64,000 nt of DNA, from the NCBI GenBank assembly GCA_035048495.1, contig CM068546.1, positions 36,784,674-36,848,673 of the forward strand. Reading direction: 5' to 3'. Of the stretch, positions 1 through 13,100 are shown one piece after another. Origin of the DNA: Euptelea pleiosperma. Taxonomy: Eukaryota; Streptophyta; Magnoliopsida; Ranunculales; Eupteleaceae. Each line of letters begins with the position of its first letter. Positions within the stretch are counted from its first letter, which is position 1. A program made the translations under genes and the position numbers. The notes below the pieces were generated by a model. It did not search any database and was not told the origin of the DNA. It was given only the letters and a program-made list of their open reading frames with translations.

Positions 1-512
1 TAGGTTTGTAGCCACAGAGCTTTTATATCAAAGGGCAGTATTTCACTATTTCCTATCACAAGGGCCCCACACTATCCACAAAAGAAAGCCTTTTATGTCC
101 CCATACGAAGCAAGTGAACGCAATGTTTATCTTTCTGGTCCAAGTGAATCCAAATTCCGGTGCTCAGTTTGAACCATTGAGGTGTCATTTTAATGCTGGA
201 AGCATCTCAACTAATGGAAGGTTCCAAAGAGCTATTAAGTTGATATTTTGTTTGCTTCCTTAATTTTCAAGGAATTTTTTTGTTTTTTTCTATAGCCTTT
301 TCAACGAGCTATATCCAGGATTTCAATTACCTTATCATTCTCTCCCAAAGAATTTTAGTGATTTGCGTGTGAAGTAGGATTCCAGTGTTCTAATCATCTA
401 AACCGTTGGATCATATCACCACATGAGTTTAGTCATTTGTACCCCACAGATGCAGCATGTGTCATCAGTCATGACTTGATCTGCATTAAATAGATTAATC
501 GATGAGCCATGA
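1..512. other. Intergenic, no gene recognised
   Basis: AT-rich sequence with no open frame resembling a known protein and no clear terminal repeat. Short open frames here have no recognisable similarity or splice structure. Confidence 0.5.
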
Positions 513-520
513 CCCAAAAC

Positions 521-824
521 TAGGGTTGTCAATGGGTGTCGGCTTCAGTTCGGGTATCAAGGCTTTCGATAAATATCCGGTTCTCCCATCTGGTACATGT
601 GTACTTCATAAAAAAAATGTGAAAAAAAATTTACACCAAGAACCGAAACTGAGTTGGGTCCAGTTCGATCCAGATACTAGTGTACCAAGAACCGAAACCT
701 ATTACTTACTTTAGTTCCGGGTCCTATTGGTTCCACGTCTTTTTGGGTTCGATTGTGAAATAACTAGTTCCGAAACCAAGAACATCCAAGACCAGTTACA
801 ATTGGGCACAAATTGACACACTTA
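521..824. mobile_element. hAT-type MITE with perfect 8-bp target duplication
   Basis: A 304-bp non-coding element. The left end reads TAGGGTTGTCAATGGG; the reverse complement of the right end reads TAAGTGTGTCAATTTG, an imperfect terminal inverted repeat. The 8 bases before it (513-520, CCCAAAAC) are repeated exactly after it (825-832). Eight-bp duplications and a TAGGG-type terminus are the usual signature of the hAT superfamily. The interior codes for nothing recognisable, so it must have been mobilised in trans. Related termini occur at 10504-10628 and 31876-32855. Confidence 0.75.
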
Positions 825-844
825 CCCAAAACTCACTGATATGA

Positions 845-1060
845 TCCTAAATGTTCAAGTTTAATGGAGGACTCCCATATGAGCCACGTGGCACACTCTT
901 AGAAGACTGACCGTATGGATGTTTTTCCAATCCCTAGATGGACTAATCAGCTTGATTAGTGATTTCGAACCTTTGGATCTTTGTACCTCAAATAATGGTC
1001 AATAATGCTTGAATTCTCACAGTTAAAATCAATCCAACACCTAGAAATTACTAATTGGGC
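845..1060. repeat. Partial copy of the MULE-type MITE core
   Basis: Contains the core shared by many elements in this window: a CACGTGGCACACTCTTAGA motif, then GACCGTATGGATGTTT, a CTGATTAGTGATTT motif, and the mirrored half near 1045-1060. The terminal GAGTAAAAC-type ends and hairpins are not visible, so this is a truncated or eroded copy. Confidence 0.5.
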
Positions 1061-1856
1061 TGATTGCATCAGTTTTTGGGCTGCACTTGCATCTATTTTG
1101 TTAAGGAGTTTGCAAGGGCTTGGAATCCACTAGCACGGCAGTTCATTTGCACACTTCCAACCAATCACTTGCAATCTCAAAATTGTGGCAAGTGAGTGCA
1201 TTGCACTCATTTGCTGTGAACCAAGTAGGGCCTGAAGTAATTGGATTCTACCATCCGATGAGTTTCGAAAACAAAAATTGGCCCACATGTACAGCCCTAA
1301 CCATCAGATCGAAAACATCGTGATGAGATTCTGCACAACGTGGGTAATCTGATAGGTCTCCTTAGTGGGACCTATCAAACGGTTGGTAATACAAGGAAAG
1401 GTAAGATAAAAGCAAGAGTCTGTGATCCTACAGTGTTAACTGTTAACAATATGGTAGTTGTCCCTCTTGGCAAATTTAGATTGGGAAGAGTTGGCATCCA
1501 GCTCCTGTCAATCAACGCTATTGCAACTACCCTGTGAAAAAACCCACAAAGATGTTCAACTACCCTGCAATATTCGCATGGGGTTTGCCGCCAAATCAGG
1601 CAATCAGCAAATCCCACTAAGATGTTAACACGTGGAGAAAGTAACCGGCAACCGGAAAGGTAACTGGTTCCCTAAATTTTGTTTTAGGTTATAACGGGTA
1701 TGAGTCCTATAATTAATGTTACCCTTGTGCCATATAACGTAATAGAGACGAGGCGTTGCCGTTATACAGGCCGTTATTTTTATTACAATGGCCATTTTTA
1801 AACCATAATTTATATCTTGCCATGAGTAATGAAAAAAGGAAAAACATGTAACAAGG
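1061..1856. other. Intergenic, possible eroded foldback sequence
   Basis: No gene recognised. Around 1680-1800 there are GTTATAACGGG and GGCCGTTATTTTTATT strings like those in the foldback elements at 30565-30898 and 31163-31499, so part of this stretch may be a decayed relative. Confidence 0.35.
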
Positions 1857-2204
1857 TATATATGAAACTTTTTGGTGTGAGGAAGCACATTTTTTCTTAC
1901 TCACCGATGCCATAATCTGGGCCCACTGACCGCATGTATGTTTAGCCCACCCATTGGTGGATATATACAAAAAAAAAAAATCACCTTGATTGGTAATCTC
2001 TAACCCTTAGATTTTAGACTTTTTAAGGCATGATTATAGCCGTTGGATTCAATCATTTTATTCTTAGTACCAAAACTAACGGCTAAAAATCATCAAACAA
2101 GCTGATTTTTGTATGAATGTCTACTAAGACTACTAAACATCCATACGGTCATTAACAAAATTGGTGCTTCCTCACGCCAAAAAGTTCGAGGTATACCTAG
2201 TTAT
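1857..2204. mobile_element. Foldback MITE, AGGTATA terminus
   Basis: The left arm (AGGTATATATGAAACTTTTT, then GGTGTGAGGAAGCAC) is mirrored by the right arm (GTGCTTCCTCACGCC, then AAAAAGTTCGAGGTATACCT). The interior has the same core as the GAGTAAAAC family (GACCGCATGTATGTTT and ACCTTGATTGGTAATCTC-like strings), but the termini are different. No convincing target duplication was found. Confidence 0.55.
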
Positions 2205-2779
2205 ATAACGACCCAAGAAAAACTTGGAGGAACAGGTTGCCTTAGTTGCCGGTCTTCCTCGGGCCCAGTGTCAAATCTTAGTAGGCCTTTTGAATCAGGC
2301 GTCAAACCAGCGGTGACATTAGCGCAACTTTACTGCTTAATCAAATCCCTTTTCTATGGTAATAATAGGATACTTTATTCTAAGTAACCATTGCAAACGA
2401 CTCCCATCACCATCTAGTATTGAAAAACGGCCACAATAACAACTTGCCTCAAGGAATCCTAGCAAACAACGCCTAAAGGCGTTGCACCTATACATATACA
2501 CAATCGTGGGACCCACTTGAATTTGAGTTAAGGGTTGATTTTTGCTTAAAATAATTTCGTCTCCATGGACACAAGTTCATGACCTAATTAGCAATTCAAC
2601 ATACGGATCTGGGACGGGAATAGTACGAATATAATTCAATTCGAAAATTTTGAAATACAGTTTGAAAAACGGTCAAATAAACAGGAAACAGAAAAAAAGA
2701 AAAAGAAAAAAAAAATTCGAGAATAATTTGTGTATAATATGATTTAGTATAAAGAGATAGAGAGTGCCGTGGGCACGGG
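2205..2779. other. Intergenic, no gene recognised
   Basis: AT-rich, with A-rich runs at 2690-2715. No protein similarity, splice pattern or terminal repeats seen. Confidence 0.4.
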
Positions 2780-2785
2780 CCACCC

Positions 2786-2885
2786 ACTAAGCCTGTTTTG
2801 TAGAGATCGGTAACTCGGTGAAGGCGGGTTTTGAACCCAGACCATTACCCACAAACTTTACCAACTGAGGAAGCTGGCACCTTCA
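2786..2885 (-). repeat. tRNA-derived sequence (SINE head or tRNA pseudogene)
   Basis: On the minus strand a box-A-like CTCAGTTGGTAAAG is followed about 30 bases later by a perfect-looking box B (GGGTTCAAAACCC). GGTG and CACC flank the block like a short acceptor stem. The D and anticodon stems do not pair well, so this is not a functional tRNA. A tRNA-headed SINE or a tRNA pseudogene is the best reading. Confidence 0.45.
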
Positions 2886-3097
2886 ATTTAATCAGTTTTA
2901 GAGAAAAAATCGGCAAAAAATCTGCACAATTCAATTTGTACAGTTGTTTAAAACGTGGTATAATACGTGTATAGTATGCAGAATAACTAACTAGGTTGAT
3001 GACAGCGTGGACGGGCGAGATCGACCAGACCAGGTAAGGACCATGTCTCTAGAGGCGCAAATTAGCACGGACCTACAGAACAGATTGTTTAAAAGAT

Positions 3098-3503
3098 GAG
3101 TAACACTTGTGTCACAAGATGTTGTGACGGAACACGGTCACAGCACTCAATAAGAGACACATGGCACACGATCAGAGGTCTTTGACCGTATGGATGTTTG
3201 ACCAGTCCCTCGCTGGACCTACAAACCAAAAATCAGCCTGATTAGTGATTTAAAACCTTTGGATTTTTGCACCCAAAAAACGCTCAATAATGCTCAAATT
3301 CCTACCGTTAAAATCAACCCGTGAAAATAACTTCAATAGAATCAGTTAGAAATCACTAATCAAGCTGATTTTTTGTGTACCGGTCCACCGAGGGACTACC
3401 CAAACATCCATACAGTCATCGTCCTCTAATAGTATACCACGTGGCTCATATTGAGTGCTGTGACCGTGTTCAGTCACAACATCTTGTGACACAAGTTTTA
3501 CTC
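3098..3503. mobile_element. MULE-type MITE with terminal hairpins
   Basis: A 406-bp palindromic element. It starts GAGTAACACTTGTGTCACA and ends with the mirror (TGTGACACAAGTTTTACTC). Near each tip is a small hairpin (TCACAA-GATG-TTGTGA). The core with GACCGTATGGATGTTT is mirrored between the halves. The flanking 9-mers TTAAAAGAT (3089-3097) and TAAAAAGAT (3504-3512) agree at 8 of 9 bases, the target-duplication length typical of Mutator-like elements. Confidence 0.75.
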
Positions 3504-5236
3504 TAAAAAGATCTAAACGTTGGCCCTCCATCTTTATGCCATTTGTTTACGTGTAAAAAAGAAAGAAAGAGTCCAATCTAATAAAATGGAGATAGAGAGA
3601 GGCGATAAGCTCAAGAAAAGATAAGCACAAATGTCAGCATTGCACAGCTCAAGAGTCAAGATATAAAAATAAAGAAATCAAGGTGAAGTTATAGTAGACG
3701 TTAGGTCCACAGCTAGGGTTGTGCACCTTATGTCATATCCGTTATTTTCAATCTGTTGTGTATCTCGAGGATGTACAGTCAATGAAAACTACTTAAGGTT
3801 CACAACCTTGCTGTGGGCCTCAGGTATACTCTTTTAGTCTTAACATGGGTTCAAGAATTCAAAAGCAAACAACATCACCGCGCGTCAAAAACGGTCCCAC
3901 CAAATACAACACCCGTGCTACTTGGTACACATTATTTTAATCCTACGCACTCTCCATTTCAAATTTCGAATACCCAGCAAGCTTTGAACCGTTAATCACA
4001 CACCCCACAAAAAAATTCAAACTTCAAAATAAAACAAGAAAAAAAAAAAACGTTTCAAATCCCTTGTAAAATATTAAGTAGATTAGGTCCATAGACTCCG
4101 CACCCCCCACATTAATAAATAATTAAATCTTGCTTCACTAATATCCAATCATTAACATATTTTACCCCTCAAATTTCAAAATATGCCCATTTTTAACAAT
4201 TATTTAAAAAAGATTTGTTACAAGCAACGCCTAACGGTGTTGCACGGATTCAACCCCGTAAAAAGGGAAGAAAAAAATACATATTTAATTCAATGCGTCG
4301 TTTTCGAGGTGTCTTTTTCGTGGGGTTGCATCTTTGCAATGCCATTGCTTGCTATCATTAGTCTAAACAAAAATTCAAATTTCAAATAGGAATGCTCGCG
4401 AGCAGCCCCTTAATGGATTTTTTCATTGATTTAACCCTCCATAAGACAAGAAAAAAAAATAATACATATATATTTGATTAAAAATGTGGTTTTTGATTTC
4501 TCGTCTTTTGCGGGGTTGCATCTAATCTGGCTCCACTAAGGGGCTGCTTGCTAACATTCTTCAATTTTGAAAGATAAGAACAGAGTTGTTAAGGGTACAT
4601 GTCGGATGCGGAGCCGCTTCGACTTGAAGTAATATGCCGTTCGGCAGAGAAGGCTCCAAAATACACGTTTATATATTTATATTTCTCATAATTTAAGGAA
4701 AAATAAGATAAACTGGATTAAATTTTCATTAGGAGTGAAATTTGAAAGGTGCTATAATAACATTGTTCCTTGTATTAGTTCATGTGTTCAAAAGAATAAA
4801 GACTAAAATACCCTTCTAAGCAAGTTGGGAACAATGTAGTTAATGAGTGTTTGGTTATAGCTACAAATCTATTCCTGATTATACATTGTTCCAAACAAAA
4901 TAGTTCGTTGATTGGCTTGCACCTAATAAGTTTTAACCTCAACCACTAGTAGATTGAGTTGTATTTTCTGTTTAAAAGGACAAAATTACCCTTAATTTTA
5001 ACTTAATAGACCACTTAAATTAGGCATTATATGGGTTTTTTTTTAGGTAATTAGGATAGATTTTTTTTTTAAAGCTCTTCCAAAAATGTAGTTTTCTTTG
5101 ACTGGAGTGTCTTACTTGAGGGTCAAGTCTTTGGGTTCGAGTCTTATCAAACCGAGTCCACTTTTGATTCGGTCCAAGTTGCACATTTGCCATTTTCCAA
5201 AAGAACCGGGGTACTCTGGGAACTTAGGCTTTTCTT
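3504..5236. other. Upstream intergenic region of the RING-CH gene
   Basis: AT-rich with many A runs and no gene recognised. At about 5143-5155 there is a box-B-like GGGTTCGAGTCT that may be a SINE relic. Nothing else could be assigned. Confidence 0.4.
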
Positions 5237-5289
5237 TGTTTATTTAAGTCCAGAGAGAGAGAGAGAGAGAAAAAGAAAGAGAATTGAAA
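5237..5289 (+). promoter_or_regulatory. Core promoter / 5' leader with (AG)n tract
   Basis: A TTATTTAAG string at 5240-5248 could serve as a TATA-like element. It is followed by an (AG)n run (5252-5270) and purine-rich leader up to the start codon at 5290. GA/CT tracts in plant 5' leaders are common. No transcription start can be fixed from sequence alone. Confidence 0.35.
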
Positions 5290-8141
5290 ATGGAGGACAG
5301 AGAAGTTGCATTGTTTGTGGAGAATTTGATCACTGCTTCAATTCCACAGTGTAGAATCTGCCATGAAGAAGAAGAACTTGGAAGCTCTAATAGTTTGGAA
5401 GCTCCTTGTGCTTGTTCTGGAACTGTGAAGGTAAATAAAGAAAAAAAAAAGAATTGCTTTTCTCGGTGTCTCTGTTTTGCTGTTTAGAATTTGAATTCAT
5501 GACAGGTGCTTCGTTCTCTTCCTTGCAGTTTGCACATAGAGAATGCATACAGAAGTGGTGCAACGAGAAGGGAAACACCAGTTGTGAAATCTGTCTCCAG
5601 GTATGCATCCAGAAGAGAAAAAAATGATCTGGGTTCTTCTTAAATTTTGAAAATTTTCCTGCTTTTTCGACTTTTCCTCATGATTTTTTCCCCGGCGCTC
5701 TGTTTTAGCTTTCTATGTTTTCTTTTGAGTTGAAAGTTGGGTTTTGAATCGGCGGTTTATTTCTATTTGTTTTTCGATGATTTCTTTTGGGTTCTTGTGT
5801 TTGGGAGATTCTGTGTATATGGTTCTGCAGATTTAAGATTTGGGATTTTTTTTTTTTTTCGGTGGGGGGCGCAGGATTCTTATTTTAATCTTTGGCGATG
5901 TTTACAAAGATAGAAATTCCGTTTTTTATTTTTTTTCAGATGAGTTCATGACCTTCGCCAATATAAAAGTTGGGTCTTCTTAAAAAAATTCCGTCGTTTT
6001 CTCCTTCACTGTAATTTTCTGAAACAGGGATTCTAACTTGCTGTTTCTGTGGTAAATTCATTTGTTGACACCTGAGTTCTGAAGCTCTGTTTCCATGGTG
6101 CTTACTGTAACAAAAATAAAATTTAAAATAAAAATTGGGATTTATTTTCCTCCGATTTCTAATTATCATTTATTTAAACTGGGTTTCTTCTCTTTTTCTT
6201 AATTTTCATGGCTTTTGCTTAGTTAAATTTTCAAATTTTCCTGATAATATTTTAAATGTTCAGTGGTTTTTCTCTCTCTCTCTCTTTACAGAAATTTGAA
6301 CCTGGGTACACTGCACCCCCCAAAAAAGCTCAAGTGGCTGATGTAGCAGTGACAATCAGGTATTTATTTTTATAAATATTGGATCATGCGTGTATTAGAG
6401 ATTTCCCTATTTATCTCTCTAGAAAAGAAGAAATTTTTTGAATATAGCTCATGGAGTTTGAAAAATCTAACTTCACAAACTGAAACAGAGGAAGTTTGGA
6501 GGTTCCAAGCCAAAATCAGGAGCTACATAATCCTGGATTAATGGCGATTGCGGCCGATGGCGGATTCGTCGAAGACGACTACTCCGAATGCTCTTCTGCG
6601 GCTGAAAGAAGCGCAAATTGCTGTCGATCAGTAGCTCTCACTGTGAGTACTCTTCATCAAACCATCAGAGGAAAAAAAAACAAAGAAATTCAAATAGTGG
6701 GGCTGTGTTATACTGCCCTGCATCACCCTCAATTGGTCAAACCATGCCTCGGGATGTGTGTATTTCAAAAGTTGACTATGATGAAGCAGTATCCATTTCT
6801 CTGTCTACATGGCATACATGAAGTGGGCCTGTATCTACCAATCTGTGGGGGCTTAGTTCTGAAATCACCAAATTCAAAAAATATCAACCTAATTAATGAT
6901 CTCAACCGTCCATAAATTGACTTGTATGGACAGTTGACTAAACTATCCAGAAAAGTTCAATAGTTGGGGTGGTTAGTAACTTAGTATCATTCATTGGAGC
7001 CCATTTTCTGGACTTTGAAGAATCCAAGAAGAGGTTTCCCCACTGATTGGTAAGGCTCATACCTGCCTTGCACGTATGGAGAAGGTAGTATGAACTCTCA
7101 TGCTGCAGTCTGCAGTCTGCACCACCATTAGCTTACCTAATTATGCTTCAATTTCTCTGTTTTTTTTACTGGTTTCAATAAATTAATTCAATTTCTAATC
7201 ACATTGGACAGTTTTCAATGCTTTTGCTTGTGAGAGTCCTTCTCTCTGTGATCACTGCTGGAACTGACAACTACGCATTCACACTTCTTACTGTAAGTAT
7301 CGAAATGATCTGAATCAGATAACGATAATGGTTTTAGGTCGAACAATTTTAGTAATCTGAGGCTCTTTTTTTCTGTGAATTTTGCAGTTACTTGTTCTAA
7401 GGGCTGGAGGAATTCTTCTCCCACTTTATATAATATTTCGAACTATTGCAGCGATCCAAAACAGCCTGCAGCGGTTGTATCATGTTAGTTCCCTGATTCT
7501 TCTTAATGAATTTTGCAAAGTTAACTTTTTTAATCTTTATCACCAAAAAATAAGTTGTTTAATCTAAGGGGGTGTTTGGTAACTGAAGTTTAAGGTGCAG
7601 AGTGACACTTTAACCGAAAGCCATTTTAAATTGCATGTGGGGTTAACTTTCAAAAAAAAAACTAAGGAGTTGTCCTTTCATGGGTTAAACTTTTTTGGTA
7701 ACTTAAAATTTCGTTACCAAAAACGTCTCAAGGGGAGTCATACGAGACGCATACCCTGTAGACCCATCAATCCGAGCTACACAAGCTATTGGACAGCAAG
7801 GCCGTAGTTTTGTAGGAACTTATTAAACAAGGATGAAAGTCTCGGGATCGGAGGCTCAAGAACGGGATCGTCCCATCTCACCCGAGACAAAGTGAGACTC
7901 CTTTGTAAAACAGTGATCTCAGGGCGACAGAGCCTGGTTTGGATCGGATCGGTGGGCTCCAATGCCGATCGCTTATAAGAACCCATTAAAAATCAATATG
8001 GATACAAGTTTCTGTCATTAGTTACTCCAACTAATCCCACTTTTTTTTTCTGTATCTTAGGAGTCTGATGATGCTTCATCTTTACAAGGAGATGAAGAAG
8101 AAGACGAGAACCAAGATCAAGCGGTCCACATGCACTCCTGA
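5290..8141 (+). CDS. RING-CH (RINGv, C4HC3) membrane E3 ubiquitin ligase
   Basis: Exons: 5290-5430, 5529-5600, 6292-6359, 6489-6642, 7212-7292, 7388-7483, 8061-8141 (stop TGA). They join in frame at GT-AG junctions to give 230 residues. The RINGv finger spans residues 21-69: C21-x2-C24, C40-x-C42, H50-x2-C53, C66-x2-C69, with Trp57. The [10 protein letters not shown] motif after it marks the plant RINGv + DUF3675 family. Two hydrophobic segments follow (about 146-163 and 173-192), then an acidic tail ([14 protein letters not shown]). Family knowledge: MARCH-like ligases sit in endomembranes and attach ubiquitin to membrane proteins through an E2 bound by the RING. The ATG at 5290 is chosen because it opens the conserved frame. 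The intron before exon 3 ends in a (CT)n tract. The exact orthologue cannot be named. Confidence 0.93.
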
Positions 8142-10114
8142 GCATTGTACTCGTGCTCCTGTTGTCCACTCACTCCACCTTTTGTTTTCTTCTTGCAATT
8201 CAAAAAGAAACACAAAATCAAGTCACTACCATGTAAATCTTCGTTTTCCTGGTTCTTGATGCATCTTCAGCACTCCAGCATCAAGTCGAATTTTTTTTAT
8301 TAGTAGCAGCCAGTTGAATATGCTGTAGTTAAAAGAGATCATTAAACTTATTTCCCTATATATAAAGTCTAAAGCATAACAGATCGATGCAAACCAGCGT
8401 AACCCGACAACATGATCCCACTTCCTATCCCATCAATGGGCTTGAACTGTATCTGATAGAACTGAATGATCCCAACCAAGTAGATGTAATTCTGAAACTA
8501 TTTTATCAAAAGGTGGCCCATCAATTGGTTTAATGGGCACATGGTTGTGATGTAACATCGATCAAACCCATCAATTGAACGATCCGAATCAATGAGCATT
8601 TGAATTCCATGTACTGTATATGCAGTAGCTGTGGGGCTACCGCATTGTTCCTCTGTTTTTTAATGTTTGGGTATCCCAATTTCTATTTCTTTGGAAAATT
8701 CAAGTTGAACACAGTTCCTTCACTTCTAACGCCCTTGTATATTCAATGACAATGATGTGATGCTACTGACGTATTATAATAACAAGCCAATCAGGCACCT
8801 AGTTAGCAGAATGTTTGAGTACAATTCGGATTTGGATTTGTCCTTAGAAATGCATTAAAAATTTTGGCAAAATAATTTTAAAAATAAAATAAAACAAAAA
8901 GTAAAATATTGACAGTTTTTGTCTCATAAAATAATTTTTCATGTTCAAAACTGAATACTTCATTGATGAATTAATCAAGAATAATTCGATCAAGTTAAAA
9001 AAAAAATGCACAAATTTTACCAAACCTTTGAATAGGGACGTTGTTCAGTTCATTTTTTAAATAATCTGTACGGCTCGAGAATTTTGCTGATTAGGATCAG
9101 GCATACATGCCAATCTTGACTGCAATTTTTAACAAGCCCCGCTTAAGAATCTTGCCCAAAATCAACCTATTTGGATAATCCTAACTGCCTGATCAACAGC
9201 ATTCTTCGGAATGTAAAGTTAACAGGTCATGGGAGATGGCACAAGGAAATGTTCGAAGTCATTAGGTAAGTTTGATTTAGTATGGATTTGGCAAGATCTG
9301 AGAGGAGTAAGCCTACATGTTTCTCACATGTGGGGGCAACCTGGTATTATGGGGAAAAGTTTCATAGCTTGTGGTTCACTATGTAGTACACTCGGCTCCC
9401 AATTGGATGGAATGATGGGAACAATTCGTGTATTGTATGGATGCCAAAGCTACCAAATCTGACCTCTCAAGTATAATACCATGATCTGACATCATTCCTG
9501 TTCCAATCATTTCTAGCTAGATAGCAAGTTGATCATAATATTAAGCAAATCACTGATGGCAAGATTCCAAATCAGAAAATTTTCAATAGCTCGGTAAAGT
9601 AGATTTGGAAGACAATTAAAGATACCTGTCAATGCAATATAACTAATTACATGGGGGCACAACTCTCTTTTCAATCAGCAAAATAGCAAACAGTAACCCT
9701 CTCTGCATCAACAACCCAAATAAGTCCGCAGTTAGTTCCATGGGCATCTATTTAAGTTGGATGCCATTGACAGTACAAATATAGAAAAATATTTAGTCAA
9801 CCAACCTACACAAATAGTGATGCCAATAGCTAAACAACAGACCCGACTGAACTTGTCTTCTGTACATTAGTAGTCCGCGTTACCCCTTCAATTGACCTGG
9901 CATAACTCAAAATGGAACTACGTATCATCGCCATGTCCCAAATATGATACTCGATCTCCCAATGACAAAATTTGCACTAGCTTTGCAGCTTAGGCTTGTG
10001 GAAGGAGCCTTGTTACTCAAAAAGAGGCACTCAATACCCAATAAGCACCAAAGAAAATCAGCCTTGTGTAATAAGTTATCCAAGATTCTTACACACTAGA
10101 GCATATCCGTGAAC
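8142..10114. other. Convergent intergenic region between two 3' ends
   Basis: Lies between the stop codons of the RING-CH gene (plus) and MSH6 (minus), so it holds both 3' UTRs. No further gene, terminal repeat or RNA gene was recognised. The open frame at 9229-9462 lacks any recognisable domain. Confidence 0.5.
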
Positions 10115-13100
10115 TCAATTTCCTTGCAGAAGCAAACTTGCTCTTTGCTGAAGTTCACTCAGCAGTCTAATACCCATGCTCTCAGAAGTCTCATTGCAAC
10201 TCGAATTTGCAATAACACGACCCAAGTCTTGGATAAAAAATACAACCTTGTCATCGCAACAGTGATTAGAAAACTCATCTTTGGATGCCTGCCTATGTTT
10301 ACCATATACTGCCTCAAACTCTCTCGACTTGGTTGCAGCTTTTTGAAGTACAGAATCAGGAAGCCCTGAAATCCTAATCAGTGTCAGAACTCATCTAGCA
10401 TTTTTTATCGTAAAAATTTGCCAAAGAAAGCCAATGATGGCAACCGTTGGTCATTAATGAATGGAAAACAGAGAAACACGCACATGGGCACATTCATCTT
10501 ATATAGGGTTGCAAATGGACTGGCCCACGAGGTTTCGGACCTGAATTTGAATTGCATTATGTTGGGACTCAGACTTGGGCCTAATCAAAATTTAACAAAA
10601 TCTAGGCCCAGGCCCATTTGCAACCCTAATCATAAATTGCAGCCATATGTGGCCCATCTGTGTGTCATCAGGATTGTTCAACTGGTGTCCAGCATCCTTG
10701 GTGGCCATAGCCCAAGCATCATACTGTGAATGGACAGTACTGTGGAAAAGTTAGAGATAAACTTGGTTAGTTGAAAGATATGGCTATTGTTCAGGGAAAA
10801 AGGCAATACAACAAGCAGTTATGACAACACTATCAGTAAGACATTGGGCTATGGCAAGAGGTGGTCTACCAATCAAGCAATCCAGATTGATTGCTTCTTG
10901 TTTAATCATGGCTCATGCTCATCATAGATCAAAGAAGTCCCTAATGGGAAAAGCAAGAGAAGAGCAATGAAGCATACCTGCCAACCGCGCAACATTGACA
11001 CCATAACTCTTGGGGCATGCACCAGGTGTAAGCCTGTACAGAAATGTAACTTCTTCCACACCCCCGACTCCTTTTCCAACTTGGCATGCCATATGGCATA
11101 ACGAAACCTGCAGACATGTCAGAGCAGGGGGATCAGACAAATAGTTCTACAAACTCCCTACAAAGAAGTGTCAATAACCGAATACGAACAATATGTCAAC
11201 ATGTGGTTCTCGAACAGCTGAGCGAAACCCACCATTTGATAGGTCATGCCAGAGTTTGTAGGTTAACAATCAATTTGATTGGATGATCTCACCCATAAGG
11301 CCAATCAAGTTTTTATGGACCATTCACCATATTTTTTAACTGACTAGAAGAACACCGGATGGTTATGATCGTCAATTCAGGTTTGATCTTTTGACCTAGG
11401 AAATATCAATGGGACCATAAAGAATGGGCTCTCACCCCTAGAAAGGAATGCATCATAGTCAATATTAGCACGTGTGTGTGTGAGTGTCTATGGTCTAATA
11501 TAGAGAACCGTCTACAATATTTTTTTTTGGTTGGTAAATTAAAAACAAATTATCCAGATGGAAAAAAGAGATGCAAAAACAAATGGAGAATACCTTGGGA
11601 TCTTTCTGGTAGTCTACAGCTAACCGATGATAGTGTGTAGAGAACATGCCTCGACAATGTATCTTGTGAACAAAATGTTCTAGAACTGAGTCCCTGCCAG
11701 GATAACAAGACCAAAGAAGGAAAAAGCTGGGATGAGCAGGATATTCCCGAGGGATATTTTCAAAAACTGAACACAACCTTGGAAAGAATGATGTATAGAA
11801 ACAAGTGTCAAATTAGAAGAAAAAAGTATGTCAAACACCTATTCTAGGTCTGGCACTTACGCAATGGCTTGCCCATCTGAAGTTGATGTCCCACGTCCAA
11901 GTTCATCCAAGGCTACTAGCGAGTTACAGGTAGCAGAAGACTGCATTAACCAGTGAGAATATGATCATTGTATAACAGGGAAATGTACGTAAACCGAATT
12001 CATTTATTTTTTTTATTTTTTTGACAAGTCGAATTCATTTATGTATGTCAAGACATATAGGGGTAAACTTGTATCTGAAATGGACACAGTTTCTGTGGCG
12101 GTGTACACATGTGGCCCACCTAATGCATAATTTGGATCACTCTATTGACGTGCCACCGCTTCGATGTGCTCAAACTAACTTAACAGCTTTTGGGGAAGAC
12201 CACCAAAGAGGTGGATCACCAATTGAATGGAATAGTTTGATTCATAGATGAGTCATGAGTCATGCATACGGCATTGTATGACCATTCCGGTGTTTGTGCG
12301 GCTGACTGGTGGAACTTCCGTATATTAACAAGATCAAATGAAAATTTAAGGTTATGCAACTTGTTTGCATTGAACTTCAAAAAACTTACCAGCATTGATG
12401 CAGTCTCTGAAAGTTCTGTCAAGAATGTACTTTGGCCTGCCATAATATGGTCTTTTGCACCCATCCGAACAAAGATTCGATCAACAGGCGATATCTCAAA
12501 GTTTTCTGCAGGGACATCCGCTCCTAGCTGGGGAAGAACAGAGGTGGAAGAGGATCATGACATCGATGCAATCATTACAAATTCATAGGGGGGGAAATTA
12601 AAAGGTTTACCTGTGCCAAAATCACGGCCATGCAAACTTGGCGAAGAAGAGTTGATTTCCCACCCATGTTTGGACCCGTAAGAAGGATAAAGCTGGGATT
12701 TCCAGAACCACCAATGGTAACATCATTGGGGACAAACGTACCCTTGCCTAGAGTATCACTTCTGATAACAGGATGCCCCAAACTTTTTGCGGACAAACAT
12801 GGCACTTCACCTGAGCATGCTGAGCCTAAGATAGTTGGACGGCAAGCAGGTCCTTCATAATAGTCACTTGCAATTGCTAAGCTGATCAAAACATCCAATT
12901 CTGCAGCATGAATCACCCAATTTCAGAAAGATAACAGACGGTGAAAATCTACTTAAGTGCTTTATGGAAATTTCACAAGACAACAGTAAGTACAGATATG
13001 CTTTATGGAGCAGAATATTGGGCTCAAGAAACATGTCATAAAATGAGTGTAACAAAGATGAGGATGTTGCATTGGTTTAGTGAAGACTAGGAAAGAAAAA

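Noticed and set aside
2786..2885. Functional tRNA gene on the minus strand
   Set aside because: Boxes A and B are present but the D and anticodon arms do not fold properly and only four acceptor pairs form; treated as tRNA-derived repeat.
6496..6915. 139-codon open frame as a separate gene
   Set aside because: Its first part is exon 4 of the RING-CH gene; the remainder reads through the donor at 6643 into intron.
7568..8040. Foldback or hAT element in RING-CH intron 6 starting at GGGGGTGTTTGGTAA
   Set aside because: The start resembles common plant MITE ends, but no inverted partner or target duplication could be found.
9229..9462. 77-codon frame between the RING-CH gene and MSH6
   Set aside because: No domain, no conserved motif, and no promoter or splice context; length is expected by chance.
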